DNA from: Treponema sp.
GTDB lineage: Bacteria > Spirochaetota > Spirochaetia > Treponematales > Treponemataceae
NCBI GenBank assembly: GCA_017469785.1
Contig: JAFUFU010000009.1
Coordinates: 1 to 42,883, forward strand
Direction of reading: 5' to 3'
Length of the DNA: 42,883 bases
In this document: one piece after another, positions 8,276 through 15,868 of the stretch
Layout of the letters: the number at the start of each line of letters is the position of its first letter
Position numbering within the stretch: position 1 is the first letter of the stretch
Notes under the pieces: model-generated
The model's database searches: none
Told to the model about the DNA's origin: nothing
The model's input: the letters and a program-made list of their open reading frames with translations, nothing else
Program-made: the position numbers and the translations under genes

Positions 8276-9427
8276 TTACGCTATTGCCTTTTCGTCCAGG
8301 CATTTTTCCAATTCTCGTTTGATTTCTTCCTGATTGTAGCCTTTTCCGATAAAGACAATCTGATTCTCTCTGTCGCCGAATTCAGGATCCCAGTTTTCCT
8401 TCATGTCGGGATTGTTGGCGAGGATTTCATTTTTCTGCTCGTCCACCAGAGCGTCCACCCAGTAAGAGACTTCCATGACCGAAGAATTCCGCCCCGCCTG
8501 CTCGAAAAGCTGCACATCCTGGTCAGCATCAGAAAACCAGATGTAGCCTTTTGCCCGAATCAGCGACTTGGGATATTTTTCATTCACGAAAGCCGTGAAG
8601 CGTTCCCGGTTGAAAGGCCGTTTTTCCTCGTAAACAAAGGAAGTGATTCCGTACTCGTCGGTGCAGCCCTTCGTTCCGTTCAAAGAATTGATTGCCTTCT
8701 GGATTGCCGAAGAAGAATCAATCTGCTCAAAGTCAAAAGGTTCGTGCGTCTCTATCTTCTCAAGCTCGATAGAACCGTTTACGCTGTGGAAAATCGGTGC
8801 CTTGGGCTGGAACTGGCGGACAATATTGTGAACTTCCTCAAGCTGCCCGTCGTTCAGCAAATCGCACTTGTTCAGGATGATAAAATTGCAGAATTCAATC
8901 TGATCTACGATTAAAGTTGAGATTTCTTCCGTCGTAAGATTGTTTTCGTCAGTTTTTTCTTCATCCCGCTTTTTAAGCTCGTCTTTAAGGTCGCTCAGGA
9001 ATTCGCGGTAAATTCGGTCTGCGTCAACCACAGTAACAACCGAAGTCAGCTGAACATTCGTGTCGGGATTTTCGTCCTCGTAGGCAAGGAAACTGGCCGA
9101 AACCGCCCCAGGATCAGAAATTCCAGAAGCCTCAACAAAAACCACCTCAACCGAATCAATCTCAGAGATTTTTTCCAGCTGCTTGATAAACTCGTCTCGC
9201 AATGTACAACAGATGCATCCGTTCTGAAGCTCGTACATGGGGCACTCCGCAACATTGGCCCCTTCTTTTTTGAGGATTTCAGCGTCCACATTGATTGAGC
9301 CCATATCGTTGACAATCAAAGCCACGCGACGCTTCTCCTGCTTCAAAAGATTATTCAAAAGAGTCGTTTTGCCCGAACCCAGGTAGCCCGTAATCAGCAC
9401 GACAGGCTTTTTTTTAAGATTTTTCAT
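8276..9427 (-). CDS. CobW/COG0523 family GTPase, putative zinc metallochaperone
   Basis: The 383-residue protein has a Walker A motif GYLGSGKTT (residues 14-22), the metal-binding CxCC motif at Cys71-Ile-Cys73-Cys74, VEASGISDP and the GTP-specificity motif NKCD. A C-terminal CobW_C domain includes KGYIWF. COG0523 proteins use GTP hydrolysis to load metals; those in zinc operons act in zinc allocation. The start has AAGGA upstream. It ends 20 nt before the zinc-binding-protein gene and lies downstream of a palindromic operator pair, which supports a zinc role over cobalamin or nitrile hydratase roles. An acidic linker (about 150-170) separates the halves of the G domain. Confidence 0.9.
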   Translation of the reverse strand: MKNLKKKPVVLITGYLGSGKTTLLNNLLKQEKRRVALIVNDMGSINVDAEILKKEGANVAECPMYELQNGCICCTLRDEFIKQLEKISEIDSVEVVFVEASGISDPGAVSASFLAYEDENPDTNVQLTSVVTVVDADRIYREFLSDLKDELKKRDEEKTDENNLTTEEISTLIVDQIEFCNFIILNKCDLLNDGQLEEVHNIVRQFQPKAPIFHSVNGSIELEKIETHEPFDFEQIDSSSAIQKAINSLNGTKGCTDEYGITSFVYEEKRPFNRERFTAFVNEKYPKSLIRAKGYIWFSDADQDVQLFEQAGRNSSVMEVSYWVDALVDEQKNEILANNPDMKENWDPEFGDRENQIVFIGKGYNQEEIKRELEKCLDEKAIA

Positions 9428-9460
9428 TTTTTATTTCCTTTTTTTTAGCGCACATTTATC

Positions 9461-9548
9461 GGCTACGGCCCTTCCGCAGCTCAGTAGCCCTCGGTCCCCT
9501 GCTGCCGCAGGCGACTGGCTTCGCCACTGCTACACGGCCGGCGCGGCA
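9461..9548. repeat. GC-rich palindromic repeat between two genes of the zinc operon
   Basis: The segment is much more GC-rich than its flanks and holds nested inverted repeats such as CTGCCGCAG, plus GTAGC/GCTAC ends. It lies in the 143-nt gap inside the operon and could form a stable RNA hairpin between cistrons. It shows some resemblance to the element at 17152-17240 (GTAGCC and GCCGCAGGCG blocks). Confidence 0.6.
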
Positions 9549-9570
9549 TTATCTGTAAAATCGAGAATCA

Positions 9571-9876
9571 TCAGTTATTGAGACGGGTTTTTTCTGAAAC
9601 CGGCGTTTTTGATACACGAATCGCATTCACCGCAAAAAGCGAGAGCGCGACAAAATAAATGCGTTCATTCTGAATGGAAATCTGGGGAACGGAATTGAGA
9701 TTCTGGAAATTCGTCCTTGCCATCTGAATGACAGCGCAAACCGGGCAATCCTCGCCAGAGCAGTCATGGTCAAAATCCGCATGAACAAAAAAGACAGAAA
9801 GGCAAAGTGACGCAAGCAGCAGGAGTGCCAGCCAAAGCGAAACTTTTTCCTTCTGTCCTTTTAAAATGAATTTCAT
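9571..9876 (-). CDS. Small membrane protein with HxCx4CxxC motif, first gene of the zinc operon
   Basis: The 101-residue protein has a hydrophobic N-terminal segment (about 13-32), then FDHDCSGEDCPVC with Cys39, Cys44 and Cys47 plus nearby His and Asp residues, and a second hydrophobic stretch near 73-86. GAGG lies 7 nt before the ATG. I do not recognise a named family. The clustered Cys/His residues just after the first membrane segment suggest metal binding at the membrane surface. It is the gene nearest the operator pair and precedes the CobW GTPase and zinc-binding protein, so a metal role is a reasonable inference from context only. Confidence 0.75.
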   Translation of the reverse strand: MKFILKGQKEKVSLWLALLLLASLCLSVFFVHADFDHDCSGEDCPVCAVIQMARTNFQNLNSVPQISIQNERIYFVALSLFAVNAIRVSKTPVSEKTRLNN

Positions 9877-9895
9877 GCAACCTCACCGCCTCAAA

Positions 9896-9914
9896 TTTGA
9901 GAATGAATCTCAAA
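9896..9914. promoter_or_regulatory. Operator 1, Fur/Zur-type palindrome over the -10
   Basis: TTTGAGAATGAATCTCAAA has perfect 7-bp arms around a 5-bp centre. It overlaps the -10 hexamer and the expected transcription start of the zinc operon. The TGAGA-n5-TCTCA form is like operators of Fur-family repressors. Zur is inferred from the genes controlled; no regulator gene is in the window. Confidence 0.8.
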
Positions 9915-9940
9915 TTACACGAGAGCGATGATTTTGTCAA
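9912..9940 (-). promoter_or_regulatory. Promoter of the zinc operon
   Basis: On the minus strand TTGACA (9935-9940) and TAATTT (9912-9917) are separated by exactly 17 bp. The predicted start is near 9905, giving a leader of about 28 nt to the first gene. Confidence 0.75.
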
Positions 9941-9959
9941 TATGAGAACGAATCTCAAA
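9941..9959. promoter_or_regulatory. Operator 2, second copy upstream of the -35
   Basis: TATGAGAACGAATCTCAAA repeats operator 1 with three changes. The two centres are 45 bp apart, and the copy lies immediately upstream of the -35 hexamer, so the pair brackets the promoter. Confidence 0.8.
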
Positions 9960-9990
9960 TTATGTTTTTTATGTATATTTTCTGCCGATT

Positions 9991-11559
9991 TTAGTCTGCT
10001 AAGTTCTTGTAATTGTCATACTCTTTGAGCATCTCGGCGTCTTTGTTTTTGTCGAGGATTGAAACCAGTACGCTGAAAACCAGACAAATAACGAAGCCCG
10101 GAAGAATTTCGTAAAGGCCGAAAATCGGGTGTACGCTTGCAGAAAGATTGTGCCACAAAACAACCGCCGCAAATCCCGTGACGAGACCCGCAATGGCTCC
10201 TTTTGCCGTCATGCCCCGCCAGTAAAGGGCCAGCAAAACGAGCGGTCCGAAAGTCGCGCCGAATCCTGCCCAAGCATAAGAGACGAGACCGAAAATAGAA
10301 GAATTCGGATTGAGTGAGAGGAAAAGGGCAACCAAGGCGATGATGAAGACTGTGAAGCGGCTCACATTCAAGACCGTTTTTTCGTCCGCGTTTTTGTTGA
10401 TGATTCCCTTGTAAATATCCTGACCAACCGCGCTGGAAGCCGCCAAAAGCTGACTGTCTGCCGTTGACATTGAGGCCGCAAGAATCGCGCAGAGGAAGAT
10501 TCCGCCGATGAAAGCCGGGTACATTTTGAGCATTGTCGCGCTGAATACAGTCTCCGCGTCTCCGAATTCAGTAACGCCCTCTACGACCACATTTTCAGCT
10601 CCTGTTCCCAAAAGAACGCCGTGCTTCAAGAGGTAGGCCGTTCCCAAAGTTCCGATGAGGAAAGTTCCGATGTAAGAAATGACCATCCAGACCGTGCCGA
10701 TTCGGCGGGCTTTTTTGATTTCGTCATTTGAGCGGATTCCCATGAATCGGACAATGATATGGGGCATTCCGAAGTAGCCCAAGCCCCAGGCGAGAGCCGA
10801 AGCGATGGACATTCCCTTGTAAGAGGCGTTGCCCTCAAAAGCCTTGCGGATATTCTCGCCGAAGTCGTTCGCAAGGGCGCGGGCATCGAATGACTGAACA
10901 TGAGCGATTGCCTCGCCAGGTCCTCCCAAAGCGAATACCGCAATTGTAGCAGAAATCACGAATGCGACGAAAATCAGAGTTCCCTGAACGAAGTCCGTGG
11001 TACAGACCGCAGTGTAGCCGCCTGTAATCGTATAGCAGAGGATTACCAGAAGCCCGATTGCAAGCCCCGCATGATAGGGAAGACCGAAAACCGAATTGAA
11101 GAGCTTTGCGCAGGCAACGAAGCCTGAAGCCGTATAAATCGTAAAGAAGAAGACGATGAAAATCACCGACAAAACAGAAAGAATGTGAGATTTGTCCTTG
11201 AATCGGTTGGTGAAGAATTCCGGAATCGTGATAGAGTCACCGAAAGAAATAGAGCATTTGCGCAGGGGTTTTGCCACGAAAAGCCAGTTGAGGTAAGTTC
11301 CCACGATAAGACCCAGAGCCGTCCAGAAAGTCTCTTTGACGCCGCCCAAGTAACACAAGCCGGGCAAGCCCATCAAGAGCCAGGCCGAAGAATCCGAAGC
11401 CTCTGCCGAAAGAGCCGTGACCCAGGGACCGACCTTGCGGCCGCCCAAGAAAAAGTCCGATGAGTTGTTGTTTTTGCTCGCGTTGCGCAGTCCGATGTAA
11501 ATCATAAATCCGAGATACAAAACGAACGCGATGATTTTTGCGATTAACGCTGAATCCAT
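9991..11559 (-). CDS. putP: Sodium:solute symporter, proline type (SSS family)
   Basis: The 522-residue, roughly 13-helix protein begins with a helix followed by SDFFLGGRKVGPWVTALSAEASDSSAWLLMGLPG, a segment typical of PutP sodium/proline symporters; related conserved parts include ASMSTADSQLLAASSAV and SYAWAGFGATFGPLVLLALYW (two separate regions joined here only by description). It would import proline or a similar solute with sodium through the inner membrane. AGGAG precedes the ATG by 6 nt. Its stop lies 31 nt from operator 2 of the zinc operon, with no obvious terminator between. Proline is the best guess for the substrate. Confidence 0.9.
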   Translation of the reverse strand: MDSALIAKIIAFVLYLGFMIYIGLRNASKNNNSSDFFLGGRKVGPWVTALSAEASDSSAWLLMGLPGLCYLGGVKETFWTALGLIVGTYLNWLFVAKPLRKCSISFGDSITIPEFFTNRFKDKSHILSVLSVIFIVFFFTIYTASGFVACAKLFNSVFGLPYHAGLAIGLLVILCYTITGGYTAVCTTDFVQGTLIFVAFVISATIAVFALGGPGEAIAHVQSFDARALANDFGENIRKAFEGNASYKGMSIASALAWGLGYFGMPHIIVRFMGIRSNDEIKKARRIGTVWMVISYIGTFLIGTLGTAYLLKHGVLLGTGAENVVVEGVTEFGDAETVFSATMLKMYPAFIGGIFLCAILAASMSTADSQLLAASSAVGQDIYKGIINKNADEKTVLNVSRFTVFIIALVALFLSLNPNSSIFGLVSYAWAGFGATFGPLVLLALYWRGMTAKGAIAGLVTGFAAVVLWHNLSASVHPIFGLYEILPGFVICLVFSVLVSILDKNKDAEMLKEYDNYKNLAD

Positions 11560-11620
11560 TTTTTTCTCCTAACTTTTTATTTTGAAAGAGATTGTAAAGG
11601 AAAGAAAAGAAATTTTAAAG

Positions 11621-11812
11621 TGGAGGGGAGAAGTCTCTCCCCTCGCGGGCACTCTGTTGCCCGCTCCCCACTCTCCTAGGGGAGAGTCGCTCAAAACTTG
11701 CCTCGCAAGTTTTGCCCCTAACGGGTCGTTCCCTACCCCTAAAACCCCGAAGGATTCCGCGAGTTTTGCATGAAAAACCCGGCAGTGAGCGTAGCGAACG
11801 GACAAAGCCCTC
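11621..11812 (+). repeat. Palindromic repeat element, copy B (intergenic)
   Basis: This fills most of the gap between the pectate lyase stop and the putP start. It contains GAGTCGCTCAAAACTTG, the hairpin CAAAACTTG-CCTCG-CAAGTTTTG and GGGTCGTTCCCTACCCC, matching copies A, C and D. A second hairpin, GCGGGCA/TGCCCGC, lies at 11645-11664. The small frame over it (11569-11805, minus) is not considered a gene. Confidence 0.8.
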
Positions 11813-11817
11813 AGAAC

Positions 11818-13758
11818 TTATTTCAAATCGCTTGCGGTAAGTTTTCCGACACCTGCGTTTGACTGAACATAGGTTTTGGCTTCACTTGCAGATTTTGGAG
11901 TCCAGTTGTACGGAGGTTTGTATGATGTCGATGATGACACAACTGTGTTTGTGCAGCTATTAAATTCATTGTTTTCATTGACCCAATTTCCAGTTTTGCT
12001 TGCAGATTCATCATTATAATAGCCGATAGGAGTCTTAATATTTTCAAAAGTGTTATTGTCAATGTAGATTTCGCTTCCAGCACGGCAGTTTATGCCAGTT
12101 GACTTACCTGACATTTCGCTACTTTCAGAAACAAAATAGCTGTTGAAAATATGAGCTTTTCCCCATCTGAACAGAGGCTGGCGAGCATTTATGTTTTTCC
12201 AATAGTTGTTGTAGAAAGTGATTCGCATGTCGGTATCTGTTGCGCCTGTTGTCGTATTTTTATTAGGTGCTGCATCACCAGAAGCACACAGACAAGCTTT
12301 CCAATGGTCATGGAAGTAGCAGTTGGAGATTGTAATCCAAGTTGAGCCGTTCTTGATGTCCAGCAAGCCGTCGTAGAAATCTTTCGCCCAATCTTCATCT
12401 GTTGAGTAATAATTATGTCCGGAAGTAATCTCATTTCCGTCCAAATCCTGCGGTGTCAAATGAGACTGGAATTCGCAGTGGTCAACCCAAACATGTGTCG
12501 CACCGTTCAAGGAAAGGGCATCGTCCGCGCCGCTCTTCGTGTAGCCGTCCCAGCTGATTACTTCACCGAACATCATATTGCGGATAATCACATTTTCACC
12601 ATCAACGACGAATTCGATGTTCTGCAATCGGCCTTGACTTGAAGTGTCGCCGTAAATTGTTGAATTTGAGCCGATTGTGTATTTTTCGCTCAAAAGCGGG
12701 TTTGCATTGTCTTTTGTCGAGATTGTTCCGCTGATTGTGATGATTTTTGGCTCGTCAGATGAGAGAAGGTCTTTTTTGGCAACCAAGTCTGCATAACTTG
12801 CGATAGTTACCGTGTTAGCCGAGCTTGCTCCCGCACCGCCAGTGATTGTGTATCCGTTGCCTGCGTCAGTCGTAACGCTTGCGTATCCCACCAATCCGCT
12901 TGGGGCAGTGTAGTTTTCCGGAATGAAGTGGGCGAAAATGTATGTCGCTGATGAAACGGTAATCGTGTGAGGATTTTCTTTTGAGCCGTCAGACCAGCAA
13001 TCGAATTTCCAGCCAGCATTTGGACTTGCTTTGAGAGTGACTTCTGAATTTTCAGCGACACTTGAATCAGAAGCCGTACTTTCTACAGAACCCGCCGTCT
13101 CATTTTCAGAAGCGCACGAGAATGAGATGTATTTTGTTGTGTCCGTTCCGTAAGAAATGCCTTTGCCGACAACGATGAGATAATCCACATAATTAAGACA
13201 CCCCTTTTGATCGTCAGCAATAGTAATAGGTTCTCCGCCAACAGCGGTATATGTTCCTGCAGGCGCGCCTGTGATGATAATTGAGTTAGAACCGGCTTTA
13301 AGAGAGACATTCTCAAGATAGGCTGTGTCAACCCAGCGTTTCGCCACAGTTTCTTCCGTCGCATCTGTTTTGTTTCCCTTGAACGTATAGGTCATAGCAA
13401 ATGGATTTTCGCTGTTTATTAAAGAACCATTCACTGAAACCAAGGCACCTCGTACACGACTTGCTTCCGTATTGCAATAATGAATGGCGATTTTTGCATT
13501 TGAGATAGCTTCTTTTGCAGAAACCGTATAAACGATATTTCCGCCATCGGAAATACCATCAATATAGCCGGTGCCTGTCCAACCAGCATATTCTGTTTTT
13601 ACTTCACCCGTCGAGCTGACAAATCCGCTTCCCCCCTCCTCAATTTTGAGCGTCACTATTTCTTCGGAATTATCTCCACTACCGCCGTCCGAACAACTCA
13701 TGGATCCAATTAACAGAAATATTCCTGCAAAAACGGACATAAATCTCACTTTTTTCAT
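11818..13758 (-). CDS. Secreted lipoprotein pectate lyase (PL1) with an N-terminal accessory domain
   Basis: The 646-residue protein starts with a lipoprotein signal ending LLIGSMSC (Cys22). Residues about 35-200 look like a carbohydrate-binding module of the CBM6/35 type. Residues about 215-282 form a small bacterial repeat domain (GWKFDCWSDGS...ITVSSATYIFAHF). The C-terminal PL1 right-handed helix starts near 300, with NVIIRNMMFGE, WVDHCEF (Asp426, His427) and the catalytic-site pattern RQPLFR (Arg526, Arg531). It would cleave polygalacturonate by beta-elimination at the cell surface. GGAG precedes the ATG. It is divergent from the acetylesterase gene at 13985, together suggesting pectin use. 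Exact specificity, pectate or pectin, is not decided. Confidence 0.92.
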   Translation of the reverse strand: MKKVRFMSVFAGIFLLIGSMSCSDGGSGDNSEEIVTLKIEEGGSGFVSSTGEVKTEYAGWTGTGYIDGISDGGNIVYTVSAKEAISNAKIAIHYCNTEASRVRGALVSVNGSLINSENPFAMTYTFKGNKTDATEETVAKRWVDTAYLENVSLKAGSNSIIITGAPAGTYTAVGGEPITIADDQKGCLNYVDYLIVVGKGISYGTDTTKYISFSCASENETAGSVESTASDSSVAENSEVTLKASPNAGWKFDCWSDGSKENPHTITVSSATYIFAHFIPENYTAPSGLVGYASVTTDAGNGYTITGGAGASSANTVTIASYADLVAKKDLLSSDEPKIITISGTISTKDNANPLLSEKYTIGSNSTIYGDTSSQGRLQNIEFVVDGENVIIRNMMFGEVISWDGYTKSGADDALSLNGATHVWVDHCEFQSHLTPQDLDGNEITSGHNYYSTDEDWAKDFYDGLLDIKNGSTWITISNCYFHDHWKACLCASGDAAPNKNTTTGATDTDMRITFYNNYWKNINARQPLFRWGKAHIFNSYFVSESSEMSGKSTGINCRAGSEIYIDNNTFENIKTPIGYYNDESASKTGNWVNENNEFNSCTNTVVSSSTSYKPPYNWTPKSASEAKTYVQSNAGVGKLTASDLK

Positions 13759-13984
13759 CTTTTGCTCCTTTTTCTTTCAAGTCTGAAAAGTCCTATAACA
13801 CTGACCATTTGACTTTTTCAGCACAAAGTCCAATATATCACCTCGCCTGTAAATCGGAAATTGACAAAAGATAATAAAATTTGAAATCCACCGAATTCGA
13901 CAAAATCATATCTTTATTTTTTCTTTTTATTTTCATAATTCATGTTTATACTTATCTATATTTTTACTTTCATGGAGAAATGAA
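13759..13984. promoter_or_regulatory. Divergent promoter region of the two pectin genes
   Basis: This 226-bp AT-rich gap separates the divergent lyase and esterase genes and must contain both promoters. A possible -10, TATACT, at 13947-13952 faces the esterase and is followed by GGAG before its ATG. No clear shared operator was found by eye. Confidence 0.5.
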
Positions 13985-15682
13985 ATGAAAAAAATCCTTT
14001 TTGCCAGCCTCGCTTTATTGACGGGGCTTTCACTCTCTGTTTTTGCTCAGGATGCCGCAACAGCAAAACTTGAAAAAACAGAAGCCGTTGTTGCTAAAAA
14101 CATCTCCGTTCCTGACACGGCGGGCCTGTCACGAATTTTCATTGTCGGCGACTCAACTGCCTCTCCCTTCAATGATCCGTACTATATTCCGCGCTACGGT
14201 TTTGGCACAAAGCTTCAGGATTACCTTGATTCGTCAAAAGCTGCAGTCGTAAACCTCGCTGTCAGCGGTCGCTCATCAATCAGCTTCATCTCTGATTCAG
14301 GCTCAGCCGTAAACTACGACCTTCTCAAGAAGAATATCCGCAAGGGAGATTACCTTATCATCGCTTTCGGTCATAACGACGAAAAACTCGAAACAGAGCG
14401 ATACACCGACCCGAACATGGGAAAAGATGATGCCGGCTCCTTCCAGAATTCTCTTTACTACAATTACATCAAACTCGCTCAAGATGCAGGCGCAACCCCG
14501 GTTCTTGCAACCCCAATCGTCCGCTACAATAAAAGTGGCGAATACACTGGTTCTGTCGTCCATATCACTAAAGGCGATGAAAAATTTCCAGGTGGCGATT
14601 ATCCAGAAGCAATCCGCGATTTGGGAAAAGAAGTCAATGTGCTCGTCGTCGACCAGACTGAAAACACAAAGGCACTTTACGAGCAGCTTGGCGAAGACGC
14701 AACAAAATTGCACGCAATGACAGGCTCAAAAGAAGCTTCCCTTGACTCAACCCACTTGAATGCATACGGAGCTGCAGTTGTCGCAAAAATGCTCGCTGAA
14801 GGAATCGCCGCAAAAGACGCAACTTTCAAGGGATTCCTCGTTGCAAACCTTCCTGAACCGACATACAGCCTCGATGCCCTTAAAAATCCTTCCTATATTG
14901 AGCCAGGATTCGGCGCCCCCACAGAAAAAAGCTCAATTTTCACTACAAAAGAACCTTGGTGGGGCTCAGCTTTCGGAAACATCGGTGGAAGCGGAAAGGC
15001 TGCCGACAAGAATCTCTTTGAAATCATCGAAACAGAAAACGGAGTCACCATGCACTCCGGTGAGAAGAACGGTGGCAAAGATTCCGGCAAAATCGCATCT
15101 TCAGAAGACGGAATTCTGTTCTATTTCCAGAAACTGCCCATCGACAAAGACTTCACTCTCAAAGCAACCGCAAAAGTCCTCAACATCAAGTCAAACAATC
15201 AGGTTTCCTTCGGTCTCATGGCACGCGACAACGTCATCATCGATGACAGCATCGCCGGCATGAACAGCAACTACGTCGCTGCAGCCCCACTCAAAATCAA
15301 GAATGCAGGCTGGTCAGCAGGGTTTGCAAGAATTGACAGCGTCTTGAACGAAAACGAACATGTTGTTGAATCAGTTCCTGCAAAAGACACAGTTGTCAAC
15401 CTGTCAATCGTCAAAAAAGGAGAGGAATTCACCGTTACATACGGAAAAGAAGAACCAGTCACATACACTGTTAATCTCGGCGAGTATGACAAAGACAACA
15501 TGTATGTCGGTACATTTACTTCTCGAAACGCTTACGTTGAATTCACAAACCTCAGCCTCTCGTACCCAGGAGCGGCTTCAGCTGGTGGCTCAAGCGCTTT
15601 ACCAGTTGCAATCATCGTTTTGATTCTTGCACTTGCGGCGGCCGTTGTTTGCGTTATCCTCAAAAAGAAAAAGAACGCATAA
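13985..15682 (+). CDS. GDSL/SGNH esterase, rhamnogalacturonan acetylesterase-like, membrane-anchored
   Basis: The 565-residue protein has a signal peptide (about 1-21, ending VFA). An SGNH esterase domain follows, with the nucleophile motif GDST (Ser57), VSGRSS, GHND and the Asp-His motif DSTH (Asp254, His257). This order fits CE12 rhamnogalacturonan acetylesterases. Residues about 310-535 look like a beta-sandwich module of the DUF1349/laminin-G type. The end is a single membrane helix (about 543-560) followed by KKKKN, a membrane anchor uncommon for such enzymes. It would remove acetyl groups from pectin so that the lyase encoded divergently can act. A terminator follows. The acetylesterase substrate is an inference from family and neighbour. 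Confidence 0.87.
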   Translation: MKKILFASLALLTGLSLSVFAQDAATAKLEKTEAVVAKNISVPDTAGLSRIFIVGDSTASPFNDPYYIPRYGFGTKLQDYLDSSKAAVVNLAVSGRSSISFISDSGSAVNYDLLKKNIRKGDYLIIAFGHNDEKLETERYTDPNMGKDDAGSFQNSLYYNYIKLAQDAGATPVLATPIVRYNKSGEYTGSVVHITKGDEKFPGGDYPEAIRDLGKEVNVLVVDQTENTKALYEQLGEDATKLHAMTGSKEASLDSTHLNAYGAAVVAKMLAEGIAAKDATFKGFLVANLPEPTYSLDALKNPSYIEPGFGAPTEKSSIFTTKEPWWGSAFGNIGGSGKAADKNLFEIIETENGVTMHSGEKNGGKDSGKIASSEDGILFYFQKLPIDKDFTLKATAKVLNIKSNNQVSFGLMARDNVIIDDSIAGMNSNYVAAAPLKIKNAGWSAGFARIDSVLNENEHVVESVPAKDTVVNLSIVKKGEEFTVTYGKEEPVTYTVNLGEYDKDNMYVGTFTSRNAYVEFTNLSLSYPGAASAGGSSALPVAIIVLILALAAAVVCVILKKKKNA

Positions 15683-15725
15683 TCGCTTTCGTCTAGTTGC
15701 CTTATCCGGACGATAAACATTTCAT

Positions 15726-15758
15726 AAAGCCGCATTCCCGCTGAATGCGGCTTTTTCT
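15726..15758 (+). terminator. Rho-independent terminator after the esterase gene
   Basis: AAAGCCGCATTC pairs with GAATGCGGCTTT, followed by a T-rich tract, 44 nt after the stop. Confidence 0.9.
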
Positions 15759-15763
15759 TTTCA

Positions 15764-15792
15764 TTGAAACATACTTTATTTTCTGCTATAAT
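15764..15792 (+). promoter_or_regulatory. Promoter of purA
   Basis: TTGAAA (15764-15769) and TATAAT (15787-15792) are 17 bp apart, with TGC directly before the -10. Transcription from about 15799 leaves a leader of about 70 nt. The leader contains the hairpin TTCTCGCG-GCTGT-CGCGGGAA at 15818-15838. Confidence 0.8.
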
Positions 15793-15868
15793 CATTGCGT
15801 TTGTGTGCATATCGTTATTCTCGCGGCTGTCGCGGGAATCTTTGCGCAAATCCAATTTGGGGGCTTTT

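Noticed and set aside
11569..11805. Small minus-strand and plus-strand frames between putP and the pectate lyase
   Set aside because: They are made of palindromic copy B and carry no recognisable protein features.
15764..15868. Upstream extension of purA
   Set aside because: The stretch contains the -35 and -10 boxes, and the P-loop begins only at 15869 after a good ribosome site.
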